A stretch of 47,698 bases of DNA from Candidatus Zixiibacteriota bacterium (GTDB taxonomy: Bacteria > Zixibacteria > MSB-5A5 > CAIYYT01). The notes under the pieces were generated by a model, which was not told the origin of the DNA, did not search any database, and saw only the letters and a program-made list of their open reading frames with translations. The stretch covers positions 1 through 47,698 of the forward strand of contig JADYYF010000052.1 in NCBI GenBank assembly GCA_020853795.1, in the 5' to 3' direction. Positions 15,262-24,661 of this stretch are shown here, piece by piece (the stretch's first letter is position 1; each line of letters starts with the position of its first letter). The position numbers were made by a program, and so were the translations under genes.

Positions 15262-16971
15262 TTAATCAAGATGCTCGATACCGACCAACTCCAGTTGCCC
15301 GGTTTCGGGATGGAACCATAGCCACGCGAGTGCCGGTTTGCTCCAGCTGCTGTCGCTGCGTTTGGTTTCGATACGGATTTCGACTAGGTGATCGCGGTCG
15401 GAAGGCGATTTGTGCGCTGCGAAGGCGGCGGCAACCTTCGCGATCAAATCCTGATTCAGCTCAATCGAAGTCTCGGTGAACTGCGTCCATTCGGAGACAG
15501 CGCGATCTCGTGCGCGACACGTCCAGCGGTACTTGGTTGTCGACGCTGTCTCCAAACTGTACCGCACGGCCAGGTCGTCAAATCGCAGTCGCGGTCCGGC
15601 CGGCGATATTTCAAGTGTAAAGTCGTCCAGCGGATTGACCCGACCAAACCAGTAACGGCCGATCTTCTCGCGCCGCTCCATGAGCGTCTTGATCAGATAC
15701 GCTTCGGCTTCAGGATCGGAATACTTACCGGCGGCGACGAGGGCGCGCAAATACTCCTCACGCCATGCCATGACCACCTTGGCGCCCCAATAAGCATCAC
15801 GCGCGGTCAGATTTTCGAAGGCCGGGTTGGGGACAATAACATCCCATTTGTTCGGCTGAAAGATCTCCGACTCGAAATAGCCGATTGTCTTGTATTGGTA
15901 GGGTTGGGCGTCTTCCCAGCCCCACTTCTTCAGCCCCAGTGTGAACCATGACACCAAGACATCGCGGAGGTCGAATATGTTGCAGTATCCCTGCTTCGGC
16001 CCCTTCGGCCGATTGCTGTTGGCCCCGAAGGTCGACCCGAAATCAATCAAATGGTGTTTGACATAGCGGCGCTCGCCTTCGGTCACGTACAAGTCGAGCG
16101 TATTCTGGTCCTTGGCGTCATAGTGATTGATGAGCGAAGCGATCACATACAGCCCGCGCAATTCGCGGCGATTCTCGTGCGGACACCAATCATTGGGGTC
16201 GTCCTTCCTGCGTCCGTCATAGCTGAATGGTCCCACGACCTTGCCGGGGAGTAATTTTGAGGCCAATGAGCGAATGCGGCCATCAGGAAGCCGGTAGACG
16301 TCCTTGAGCATGTCGTCAAGATATTCCTGCGTAAACTCGCGCGTTTTCCCCGAGCGGTCGGTGAAGGTAATTCCGGGCTGAATCTGGAGCTGTTCCGGCC
16401 GCCAATAAACAATGGTCTCCTCCGGGACATTATAACCGCAGGCATGAAAGTAGCGTGAACCCATGGCCGCGGCCGCCGTGGCAATCTCCGGATTATCCGA
16501 TGGATCAAACTTCATGATGTATTGATCGCCGCGCACATCCTTGATCCAGAACCCGATGGTGAAACCCTGTATCTTTGGACGGGAGACAATCCACGGACCG
16601 GTGGTGTCGGGGCCGGGAGCGTCATTCGGACCCCGCTCAACTTCAGCCGGATCGATAGCATCGATGCCGATCCGGTTTGTGAACCAGCTGCTGTTGGCCA
16701 CTCCGTCGAATCGCGTCATGTTGTAAGCTTCACGTGGCCGACCGATCAGCTTGCGGAAGTTGCGATCCATGTCCAGCAACTGCTCGCCCTGTTCCCACAC
16801 CGACCGGTCCAGCGATTGCCAGGCAAGCACCGGATCTGCCAGTTTCGGCGCGGGAATCGTCTGGTTGTCGTGCTCGCTTGACGGTTCTCCCCCCGGATGA
16901 TAGACGAGCTTGTGACTGCTGCAGCCCACCGTCACGGCCGCAATCAGCAGGAGTCCAAACCCAATTCTCAC
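15262..16971 (-). CDS. Lipoprotein with protein-kinase-like (Fam20/HipA/PI-kinase-like) motifs
   Basis: The protein has 569 residues from GTG at 16971, which overlaps the upstream stop (GTGA). It has a lipoprotein signal with lipobox VTVGC (Cys17), so it is exported and lipid-anchored. The central part carries kinase-type motifs in the correct order: Lys154 in YIMKFDP (ATP-anchoring Lys), Glu162 nearby (possible helix-C Glu), His283-Asp285-Lys287-Asn290 in HYDAKDQN (catalytic loop HxDxKxxN) and Asp310-Phe-Gly in HLIDFGSTFG (metal-binding DFG). The last 120 residues look like a beta-rich domain. I do not recognise a named family. An exported atypical kinase, or a dead kinase fold used for binding, are both possible. 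Neighbours are a surface barrel and a PAP2 phosphatase. Confidence 0.7.
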   Translation of the reverse strand: MRIGFGLLLIAAVTVGCSSHKLVYHPGGEPSSEHDNQTIPAPKLADPVLAWQSLDRSVWEQGEQLLDMDRNFRKLIGRPREAYNMTRFDGVANSSWFTNRIGIDAIDPAEVERGPNDAPGPDTTGPWIVSRPKIQGFTIGFWIKDVRGDQYIMKFDPSDNPEIATAAAAMGSRYFHACGYNVPEETIVYWRPEQLQIQPGITFTDRSGKTREFTQEYLDDMLKDVYRLPDGRIRSLASKLLPGKVVGPFSYDGRRKDDPNDWCPHENRRELRGLYVIASLINHYDAKDQNTLDLYVTEGERRYVKHHLIDFGSTFGANSNRPKGPKQGYCNIFDLRDVLVSWFTLGLKKWGWEDAQPYQYKTIGYFESEIFQPNKWDVIVPNPAFENLTARDAYWGAKVVMAWREEYLRALVAAGKYSDPEAEAYLIKTLMERREKIGRYWFGRVNPLDDFTLEISPAGPRLRFDDLAVRYSLETASTTKYRWTCRARDRAVSEWTQFTETSIELNQDLIAKVAAAFAAHKSPSDRDHLVEIRIETKRSDSSWSKPALAWLWFHPETGQLELVGIEHLD

Positions 16972-18257
16972 CAGTCGCTCCCGAGTTCGAAGTAAAGACG
17001 CCAGCTTTCGTCGGAATAGGCGACTTGCGCGCTGAGGACAACCTCCTCGCTACGCCAGACTCGCAAGCCGGTGCCGAGACTTTCCGACCAATTACGCAGC
17101 GTGAACTCCTCGGTCACTGATGAAAAAACCCTTCCCGCCTCGGCGAAGATGAAGGCATCAATCATGTCCCAGATCGGATAGCGATACTCCAGTGTCGCCA
17201 ACATGCGGTCGTTGTCGACGAAGCGGCTGCTGAGAAATCCGCGCAGGTCGTCGCGGCCGCCCAACCGACTCTTGAGGTAGAAGGGAAGCACACCGTCGTC
17301 CTCGTCGGCGTCGACGGTCTCCGCGAGCAAGCGTATCGCCAGGATTCGTTTCTTGTAGATATTGAAGTAGTGCGCGATCTCGCCGGAGACCGCCACGAAC
17401 CGGATGTCATCGAAATGGCCGACGCCGTGGCTGTAGGCAATCGCCAGCCGCTCGCGTCCGCCGGCGGACGGCTGGCCTTTGACATCGCGCCAGTCATGAT
17501 CGATTGCCACGCCGCCGCGGATCAAGCGACTGCGGCGGAAATCGGCCGCCGCCATGCCGAACTTGTCTTGGATTTCATTCAGATCCGTGACCAGAGTCTT
17601 GTTCTTGCCACCGCTGATATTGCTGGCAACAAACGCGGCTTCAAAATCAATCTGCCATTGCGGACCGACGCGCCAGTTGTTGACGGCCGCGAATTCAGTC
17701 TGCTCCAGTGCAAACGAAACCTTGTCCTCATCGCGACTGGTGTATCCGAGGCCATAGAAGTTTTCGCGCGGTCGCCAGCGGTAGGCAGCGCGCAAGCTCA
17801 GACCGGATCGTTTCGAGAATAGCTGCGGCGCGACATAACTGGTTTCGAAGCGCTTATACTGGTGCGTTGAGAGCGTCCCGACGATGCGCCAGCGATCGTG
17901 CGGTGAAAAGACTTGCGTCCTGGTATAGCTGAGGCCAAGCCTGACACCGCCGTTGGAACTGTAGGACACTACCGGTGCCGGGCCCAACGACGGCTGAAAC
18001 GAGAACACATAATTGGCGAACCGCCGCACCGTGGGGTTACGGTAGATGCCGTTCATCGCCGCCCAGCTGAGTCCCTTGCCGACATAGATGGGCGTCTTCA
18101 GGATCGTCTCCGGCACGTCCAGCAGGCGATCACCGAAATTCTTTTTCGGCGCAACTGGTCGAAGATTCAGCGTCGAGTCGGCCTCGGTTTGCGCAGCCAG
18201 CGTCACCTGCAGAAACAGAAGGAGAAGCACACAGCCGGCGGGTATGAGTTTTCGCAA
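16968..18257 (-). CDS. Surface-antigen (Omp85/BamA-barrel-like) outer-membrane protein without POTRA domains
   Basis: The protein has about 429 residues from TTG at 18257, chosen because GGAG lies 10 nt upstream and it starts a textbook signal peptide (LRKLIPAGCVLLLLFLQVTL, cleavage near LAAQ). A GTG at 18278 is an alternative. After a short linker come about a dozen amphipathic strands. The C-terminal half has the Omp85 barrel signature LGGRDDLRGFLSSR, followed by LATLEYRYPIWDMIDAFIFAEAG and LGTGLRVWR. POTRA repeats are absent, so it resembles stand-alone Bac_surface_Ag barrels rather than BamA or TamA. It is the first gene of a run continuing with the kinase-like lipoprotein and PAP2, and is divergent from the large hybrid kinase gene. 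Confidence 0.8.
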   Translation of the reverse strand: MRKLIPAGCVLLLLFLQVTLAAQTEADSTLNLRPVAPKKNFGDRLLDVPETILKTPIYVGKGLSWAAMNGIYRNPTVRRFANYVFSFQPSLGPAPVVSYSSNGGVRLGLSYTRTQVFSPHDRWRIVGTLSTHQYKRFETSYVAPQLFSKRSGLSLRAAYRWRPRENFYGLGYTSRDEDKVSFALEQTEFAAVNNWRVGPQWQIDFEAAFVASNISGGKNKTLVTDLNEIQDKFGMAAADFRRSRLIRGGVAIDHDWRDVKGQPSAGGRERLAIAYSHGVGHFDDIRFVAVSGEIAHYFNIYKKRILAIRLLAETVDADEDDGVLPFYLKSRLGGRDDLRGFLSSRFVDNDRMLATLEYRYPIWDMIDAFIFAEAGRVFSSVTEEFTLRNWSESLGTGLRVWRSEEVVLSAQVAYSDESWRLYFELGSDW

Positions 18258-18402
18258 TTGGGGCAAACTCCGCTCCACGATTAACGTATCAAGACATTCC
18301 GATTCGAAGCGCTGGGAATATAGCCGGAGCAGCAACCCGCGTCAAGCAATAGGAAAATCCGGCGGAGTTTCCGGCTTGTCTGCGCGCCGGCGCACTACTA
18401 TT

Positions 18403-21400
18403 ATGAGTCCAGTTGTGACGGAAATGACGCCAATTCAGGTTCTCTATATCGAGGATGACATGCGCCAGCGGCAGGCGCTGGCAAAGGCTCTGCGACGGCG
18501 CGGTTTTAAGGTGGCGACGGCGCGCTCCGGCAAACACGGCCTGGCCCTGGCGGCGCGCAATCGCTACCACGTCATTCTGACCGATCTGGCGGTCCCCGGT
18601 CTCAAAGGCTTGGAGGTCCTCGAGCAGATTCGCAAGTGCCGTCCGACCGTGCCGGTCATCATTCTCACCGCTCACGGCGGGATTGAGACGGCGGCGGAAG
18701 CGATTCGTCGCGGCGCCTACCACTTTGTGCTCAAGCCCTTCGAAATCGAGGATATCGAACTCACCATCCTGCAAGCGGTGGAAAATAGCCGATTGCAGCA
18801 ACGGCTGCACGAATATTCGGCTGCGCTCGAACTCAAAGTTGCCGAGCGCACCGAGCGGCTTCAATTTGCCTACCGGCAAATGGCGGCCCTGACCGAGGTC
18901 TCCAATCGCTTCACGCGACTGCTGGATGAAGAGACCCTCTGGCTGGAATCGTGTCGGGTCCTGACGGAGACTCTCGACTTCGACCGGGCCGGAATCATGC
19001 TCATCATCGACGGCAAGTTGCAGATCGAGTGCTCGGCATTCGCCCAGGACGACCCCGAGTTAGTCCAGGACTTCTTGCAGGCTGTGGCGGAAGAACGTTG
19101 GAAATTCCCGCCGGCGTTCTACGAGTGCCTGAATCAAAACCAGACCGTCTTCATCGCCGACCTGAACACCGATCCGCGCTGGATTCACGATCCCGAGCGC
19201 CCGACTCGGACGAAGGCGCTGATTCTCACGCCGCTGCGCGAAGCGGGGCGTCCGATCGGCGTGCTCCTGGGAAGCATGCAGCATCACGAACGCTCGATGG
19301 ACGAACAGGACATCGCCCGTTTTGAGATCTTCGCCAACATCGTCAGCCTGACCATTGATCACATTCGCGCCTTTCAGTCCCTGGGGCGGCAGGTGCAGGA
19401 ACGGACCGCCTCGCTGGAAGAGAAGACGCGCGAGTTGGAACGGGTCAATGCCGAACTGCGGGCGGCCAAGTCCGATCTGGAATTGAAGAACGTGCAAACA
19501 CATCGGATGTTGGCCGAGTTGTCGCGCAGCCGGAATGAGCTGCAGGCCGTCTTCGACAGTTCGCTGAGTCTCCTGATCTTTGTCGACATCAACAACCGCA
19601 TCGCCGCCTGCAATCCCCGGGTGACCGACTACTTCGGCCTCGATCCGAAAAAGGTTGCCGGACAGGGCATCGAGGATTTCATCGAGATCATCAGCAACAA
19701 CTGCATCGATGCCGAGCGCGTCAGGCACATTCTTGGCGAGCTGATCGCCCAGCCGCGCGTGGTCGAGGAGATTCGGGCCGACATCCACCGCCTGAATGCC
19801 TTCGTGCTGGAAGTCCTCCGGCCGTCGGTACGAACGTTGGCGCCCTGGGCGGTGCCCGTAGTCGGCCGCCAGGGCGAGCGCCTTGGCGTGTTCTTTGGAT
19901 TCTCGGACATCACGCAATTGAAGCGCGCCGACGAACAAGTGCATGCCATCATCAACGCCGCACCGATTCCGCTGATCATCTCCAGCTATCCCGACGGCGA
20001 GATCCTCTATGCCAACGAGCATCTGAGCGCGCTGGTCAACCTGACGCCGGAAGAGATGGTTGGCCGGCCGGCCCCCGAATTCTATCACGACCCGCGCGAT
20101 CGGATCGAACTCATCAGGATGCTTGCGGAGCGCGGCAGAGCGCACCGGGAAGTGCGCATCAAGACCCCGACGGGCGATTCGAAGTGGATGATCTTCACAC
20201 TGAACTTGACCACCATGGGCGATCGCAAGGTCATTATCGGCGGTTTATATGACATCAGTCAACGTAAGGCGATGGAAGAAGAAGTCCGCCGCGAGCGCAA
20301 CTTCATTACGGCGGTGCTCAACACCGCCGGCGCCCTGGTGATCGTGCTTGATGCTGACGGCCGGATTGTTCAGTTCAACCGCGCCTGCGAGCAGATCAGC
20401 GGCTATCATGCCTCGGAAACCCTCGGCCGACATGTGTGGGATTTCCTCCTGCTGCCGGAAGACGTCGATCGTATCAAGCAAACCTTTGCCGATATCAAGG
20501 CGGAGCGGTTGATCGGCCGGGTGGAGAACTACTGGATCTCGCGCTCCGGCGACAAACGGTTGATTGCCTGGAACAACACGGAATTGCTGACCGAGGACGG
20601 TCGCGTCGAATTCGTGATCGGCACCGGCATCGATATCACCGAGCAACGGGCCGCCGAGGAATCGCTGCGCTTCAGCGAGGAGCGCTTCCGCGGTATCGTC
20701 GAGAACGCCAACGACCTCATCTATCTGCTGGATCAATCCGGACGCTTCACTTATATCTCGCCCAATTGGACGAATCAACTGGGACATCAGCCGGGTGAAC
20801 TCCTCGGCCACCCCTTCATGGAAATGATCCACCCCGATGACCGGCCGCGTTGTGAGGACTGCTTCACCGAAATGATGCAATCGTTACAGCGGATGAGCGG
20901 CATCGAATACCGCGTCTTCCATCGCGATGGTTCGATCCGCTGGCAGAACTCCAGCATCTCCGCCCTCAAAAGCGAGACCGGTGACGTGCGCTACTATATC
21001 GGTATTGGTCACGATGTCACCGAACGCAAGCTCACACTTGATGAACTGGCGCAAGCCTATCGCAATCTGCGCCTGACCCAGGGACAATTGGTGCAATCCG
21101 AGAAGATGGCTTCGCTCGGCATGCTGGTTGCCGGAATTGCCCACGAAATCAACACGCCGATCGGCGCCGTCGCGAGTATGCATAATACCCTGGTGCGCGC
21201 CATCGAGAAACTCACGGCCTTCATCAATCAATTCTCGGCGCACGATCCGGATGAACTGGCCAAGATCAATGAAACCCTCAGGCTGATCCAGGATGCCAAT
21301 CGCGTCATCGTCTCCGGCACCGATCGTGTGGTCAACATCGTCCGGCGGCTGCGCAGCTTCGCCCGTCTGGATGAGGCGGAACTCAAGAAAGTGAACATCC

Positions 21401-21852
21401 ATGAGGGCCTCGAAGACACTCTGACGCTGATTCACCACGAAATCAAGCATAACATCACCTTGACCCGCCGCTTCGGCGACATCCCCGCGATCTCCTGTTT
21501 CCCGGGTCGCCTCAATCAGGTCTTTCTGAATATCTTGATTAATGCCAAGCAGGCGATCAAGGACAAGGGGGAGATTACGATCTCGACCTTCGTCCGCGAT
21601 GGCAAGGTGTGCGTCGAGATTGCCGACACCGGCGTCGGTATCCCGGAGGAAAACCTCGCGCGCATCTTCGATCCCGGATTTACAACCAAGGGTGTCGGCG
21701 TCGGGACCGGGCTCGGACTCTCGATCTGTTATCAGATCATCCAGGATCACCGCGGCGATATTCAGGTCGCCAGCCAGGTCGGCAAGGGGACCCGCTTCAC
21801 CATCACACTGCCGATGAATCTGGACGAGATTCTGGAAGGCGCCCCTTCATGA
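18403..21852 (+). CDS. Large hybrid sensor kinase: receiver, GAF, multiple PAS, HisKA, HATPase
   Basis: The protein has 1149 residues from ATG at 18403; ATG at 18424 is an alternative, directly before the receiver. Order of domains: receiver (about 8-125, IEDDM, Asp61 in VILTDLAVPG, Lys in LKPFE); coiled coil; GAF (about 160-320); coiled coil; four PAS domains (about 375-510, 515-620, 620-745, 750-870), one with WMIFTLNLTTM-type PAC; then HisKA with His914 in AGIAHEINTPIG and HATPase (NILINAKQAI, ADTGVGIPEEN, GTGLGLSICYQI). It has no transmembrane helix, so it is cytoplasmic. The N-terminal receiver suggests it is itself a phosphorelay target. The next gene starts 31 nt downstream. Confidence 0.93.
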   Translation: MSPVVTEMTPIQVLYIEDDMRQRQALAKALRRRGFKVATARSGKHGLALAARNRYHVILTDLAVPGLKGLEVLEQIRKCRPTVPVIILTAHGGIETAAEAIRRGAYHFVLKPFEIEDIELTILQAVENSRLQQRLHEYSAALELKVAERTERLQFAYRQMAALTEVSNRFTRLLDEETLWLESCRVLTETLDFDRAGIMLIIDGKLQIECSAFAQDDPELVQDFLQAVAEERWKFPPAFYECLNQNQTVFIADLNTDPRWIHDPERPTRTKALILTPLREAGRPIGVLLGSMQHHERSMDEQDIARFEIFANIVSLTIDHIRAFQSLGRQVQERTASLEEKTRELERVNAELRAAKSDLELKNVQTHRMLAELSRSRNELQAVFDSSLSLLIFVDINNRIAACNPRVTDYFGLDPKKVAGQGIEDFIEIISNNCIDAERVRHILGELIAQPRVVEEIRADIHRLNAFVLEVLRPSVRTLAPWAVPVVGRQGERLGVFFGFSDITQLKRADEQVHAIINAAPIPLIISSYPDGEILYANEHLSALVNLTPEEMVGRPAPEFYHDPRDRIELIRMLAERGRAHREVRIKTPTGDSKWMIFTLNLTTMGDRKVIIGGLYDISQRKAMEEEVRRERNFITAVLNTAGALVIVLDADGRIVQFNRACEQISGYHASETLGRHVWDFLLLPEDVDRIKQTFADIKAERLIGRVENYWISRSGDKRLIAWNNTELLTEDGRVEFVIGTGIDITEQRAAEESLRFSEERFRGIVENANDLIYLLDQSGRFTYISPNWTNQLGHQPGELLGHPFMEMIHPDDRPRCEDCFTEMMQSLQRMSGIEYRVFHRDGSIRWQNSSISALKSETGDVRYYIGIGHDVTERKLTLDELAQAYRNLRLTQGQLVQSEKMASLGMLVAGIAHEINTPIGAVASMHNTLVRAIEKLTAFINQFSAHDPDELAKINETLRLIQDANRVIVSGTDRVVNIVRRLRSFARLDEAELKKVNIHEGLEDTLTLIHHEIKHNITLTRRFGDIPAISCFPGRLNQVFLNILINAKQAIKDKGEITISTFVRDGKVCVEIADTGVGIPEENLARIFDPGFTTKGVGVGTGLGLSICYQIIQDHRGDIQVASQVGKGTRFTITLPMNLDEILEGAPS

Positions 21853-21883
21853 GTCGTGAGCGGTTGCGCGCGGGAGTCGGCCA

Positions 21884-23407
21884 ATGCTCCGGTCGCTGAC
21901 CCGCGTCTTCGATATACGTCCCGGCGAGCGCCGGCTGACAGCCTTGATGGCGCTCAGCTACTTCCTGCTCCTCTCAACTTTCTATTTCCTCAAATCGGCC
22001 CGCGATTCGCTGTTTCTCTTCAAGCTGACCCCGGAGCAACTTCCGTTGGTCTTTATCGTTTCGGCCTTGGCATCCATCCCGATCGCCGGGTTCTACATCA
22101 GAGCTTCGCGGCGGCTCTCTCTTCTCAATCTGATCGTCGGCACCTCCTTCGTGTTGATTGCCTGTCTGGTTCTCTTGCGCTATCTGCTCGCCGTCGGCTC
22201 AAGCTGGGTCTTTTACGCTTTCTATGCCTGGGTGGGAGTATACGGAATTCTGGTAACGGCGCTGTTTTGGCTCCTGGCCAATGCCGTTTTCGACGTCCAG
22301 CAAGCCAAGCGGCTGTTCACGTTTCTCGGAGCCGCGGGAATCCTGGGTGCGTTCTGCGCCGGTGAAGCGACGAGTCTGTTGATCAATCGGGTTCATCTGG
22401 CGACGGAGAACTTGATCATCCTCGCTGCCGCGATCCTGGTTCTCGCCACGCTGGTCATCGCGCAGTTGGCCAAGCTGCATCACGAGTCCACCCGAGAAAG
22501 AGAGAGCAGCGCAAGGCCCGAAGACGGTTCGACCCTGCCTACGATCGAAGTCTTGCAGACCGTGCGGAAGTCCCGGCTCCTGCAGACGATCGTCGCCTTG
22601 ATCGCTGTCGCCGTCATGACTTCGACCATCATCGACTTTGTCTTTAAGGAGATCTGCTTCAACGCGTACGGGGGCAGCAAGCAGGAGTTGACGGCCTTCT
22701 TTGGCGTCTTCTATGGACGCGTCAGTCTGCTGGCGCTCGTGATTCAGCTGCTGCTCACCTATCCGTTGGTTCGTCGGCTGGGGGTCGGCGGAGTCATCGT
22801 GATCATGCCTCTGACCCTGATCGGTACCTCGCTCGGTGTGATCGTCGCGCCGCTCCTGTTGCCGGCGTTGGCGCTGAAAGGCTCGGAGGGTCTGCTGGAG
22901 TACTCGGCTGATCGCAGTGGCCGGGAACTACTGTTCATGCCGTTGTCGCTGGATCTCAAGAAACGCGTGAAAGTCTTTGTCGATGTCTTCGTTGATCGGC
23001 TCTTTCGCGGCGTGGCCGGCGTCGTGCTGCTGGTCGCCACCGGCGTCTTCGCCTTTGGCGCCCGGCAGATGGCTGTCATTGCCGCCGTCCTGGCGCTGGT
23101 CTGGCTGCTCATCGCGCTGGTCGTCCGCCGGGAATATGTCGAAACCTTCAGGTTGGCAATCGAACATCGCGATATCGACATTTCCGACCTTCGTACCGCG
23201 ATTGATGATTCGCAAACGCTGAAAATGCTGACCGGCTACCTTTCCAGTCCCCATGAACGCCAGGTGACCTATGCGCTCGATCTGCTCAAGTCGGCTCGCG
23301 ATCCGAGTCTGGTCGAGAGCATCAGTTCGCTGCTGCGCCACGCCTCACCCGAGGTCCGCCGGCGCGCGGTCGAGGTCTTGCAGGAATATCATGAGCTTGT
23401 TAAGTGA
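21884..23407 (+). CDS. ADP/ATP-translocase-like (NTT/TLC) or MFS transporter with C-terminal HEAT repeats
   Basis: The protein has 507 residues from ATG at 21884 (GGGAG upstream). Residues about 15-420 carry some 11-12 transmembrane helices with features of the bacterial and plastid nucleotide transporter family: ALSYFLLLSTFYFLKSARDSLF in the first helix, IDFVFKEICFNAYGG, and LLFMPLSLDLKKRVKVFVDVFVDR, a loop typical of NTT-like proteins. The C-terminal 80 residues are soluble and helical (LKMLTGYLSSPHERQVTYAL, SLLRHASPEVRRRAVEVL), that is HEAT repeats. Free-living bacteria carry NTT-like proteins of unknown substrate; ATP/ADP exchange should not be assumed. It overlaps the following HEAT gene by 17 nt, so the HEAT array is in effect continued by the next protein. 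Confidence 0.8.
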   Translation: MLRSLTRVFDIRPGERRLTALMALSYFLLLSTFYFLKSARDSLFLFKLTPEQLPLVFIVSALASIPIAGFYIRASRRLSLLNLIVGTSFVLIACLVLLRYLLAVGSSWVFYAFYAWVGVYGILVTALFWLLANAVFDVQQAKRLFTFLGAAGILGAFCAGEATSLLINRVHLATENLIILAAAILVLATLVIAQLAKLHHESTRERESSARPEDGSTLPTIEVLQTVRKSRLLQTIVALIAVAVMTSTIIDFVFKEICFNAYGGSKQELTAFFGVFYGRVSLLALVIQLLLTYPLVRRLGVGGVIVIMPLTLIGTSLGVIVAPLLLPALALKGSEGLLEYSADRSGRELLFMPLSLDLKKRVKVFVDVFVDRLFRGVAGVVLLVATGVFAFGARQMAVIAAVLALVWLLIALVVRREYVETFRLAIEHRDIDISDLRTAIDDSQTLKMLTGYLSSPHERQVTYALDLLKSARDPSLVESISSLLRHASPEVRRRAVEVLQEYHELVK

Positions 23408-24644
23408 AATTGAAGCGCTCCTGGGCGACGATGATCTGGGAGTGCGGCGCGAGGCCATCTACTTGCTTTACCTCAAAGCTGGAGCGGCAAAAACCGAACT
23501 TCTCCGCCAGTTTCTCAACCACGCCGACCCGCGCTTGCAGACGGCTGTTGTGGCATGTCTGGCCGAGCACCAATTACCGGAAGCTCACGACTTGCTCGAC
23601 GAAGATCGCTTGGAGACGTTTCTCGTTCGCACGGATGGCGATGCCGAGACCGGACGACTGGAAACCGCCAAACTCCTGGGTGTACTGGCGGGCGAGCACT
23701 TCGGCGTCTTTCTTGCCCAGTTGCTCGCCGATGAGTCGCCGGTGGTCGTGCGGGAAGCTATCGCCTCCGCCGGTCGTCGACGTGACGCCAACTTCATCCC
23801 AGCCCTGATCGACAAATTGGCCGATCGGCGCTTCCGCGGCGCAGCTAAACCGGCGCTGGCAGCGTATGGGGCGGAAATCCTGCCCCGCTTGCAGACTCTG
23901 CTCCTCGATCCGGCAACCCCGGATGTGATCCGGCGCAATGTGCCGAGCGTTATTCATCGCATCATCCACCAACAGTCGGTCGATCTGCTCATCGTCGCCG
24001 CCGGTCAGGTGCCGGACCATCAGAAATTCGCCATCGTGCGCGCGCTCAACAAACTGCGGCAGGCTTCGCCGCGGCTACGCTTTCCGCCAGCCGCGATCGC
24101 AGACTTGGTGGTTGCCGAGGCGCGACGCGCGCTCCTGCTGGTGGAGGCCGGCATGATCCTGTCACGCGAAACGACCGACGCGGTCGATCGCCTCTGCCTG
24201 CGCGCCGTCAACGAACGCCGCCGCGACGCGCTGGAATTGGTGTTCCGGCTGCTTGGATTGCTCTATCCGTCGCAGGACATCTACGGCGCGTACCTGCGCA
24301 TCAGCAGCGACCGGCGCGAGCATCAAATCAACGCCGTCGAGTATCTGAGCAATCGCCTGACCGGCGCGGTCCGCGGCCATGTTCTGCCGCTGATCGAAGG
24401 TCACACTCCCGCGGCGATCCTCGAACTGGCGGCGCCGGTCTATCGCCGGCAAATGATGACTCCGGTCGACGCTCACCGCCTGATGCTCGGCAGCGCCGAC
24501 TACTGGCTGAAAGCCTGCGGCCTGTATGCCGCCCGGCGGGTGCCATTCGCCGACCTGCGCGCCCATCTCCGCGACGCCGCCTTTGACAATTCGGCGATTG
24601 TCCGCGAAACGGCGCTGGCGGTTGCCGCTGAACTTGGTTATTAG
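23391..24644 (+). CDS. HEAT-repeat protein
   Basis: The protein has 417 residues from ATG at 23391, inside the end of the transporter gene, with AGGA about 7 nt upstream. It is a soluble alpha-solenoid: repeated helical pairs such as LLSEIEALLGDDDLGVRREAI, LRQFLNHADPRLQTAVVACL, LLADESPVVVREAIASAG, LADRRFRGAAKPALAAYG and LRDAAFDNSAIVRETALAVA. No catalytic motif or signal peptide is seen. The overlap with the transporter gene, which itself ends in HEAT repeats, points to a cytoplasmic partner bound to the transporter. Next comes a cNMP-fold gene 17 nt downstream. Confidence 0.82.
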   Translation: MSLLSEIEALLGDDDLGVRREAIYLLYLKAGAAKTELLRQFLNHADPRLQTAVVACLAEHQLPEAHDLLDEDRLETFLVRTDGDAETGRLETAKLLGVLAGEHFGVFLAQLLADESPVVVREAIASAGRRRDANFIPALIDKLADRRFRGAAKPALAAYGAEILPRLQTLLLDPATPDVIRRNVPSVIHRIIHQQSVDLLIVAAGQVPDHQKFAIVRALNKLRQASPRLRFPPAAIADLVVAEARRALLLVEAGMILSRETTDAVDRLCLRAVNERRRDALELVFRLLGLLYPSQDIYGAYLRISSDRREHQINAVEYLSNRLTGAVRGHVLPLIEGHTPAAILELAAPVYRRQMMTPVDAHRLMLGSADYWLKACGLYAARRVPFADLRAHLRDAAFDNSAIVRETALAVAAELGY

Positions 24645-24661
24645 TATTTGCGGTTGGTGTG

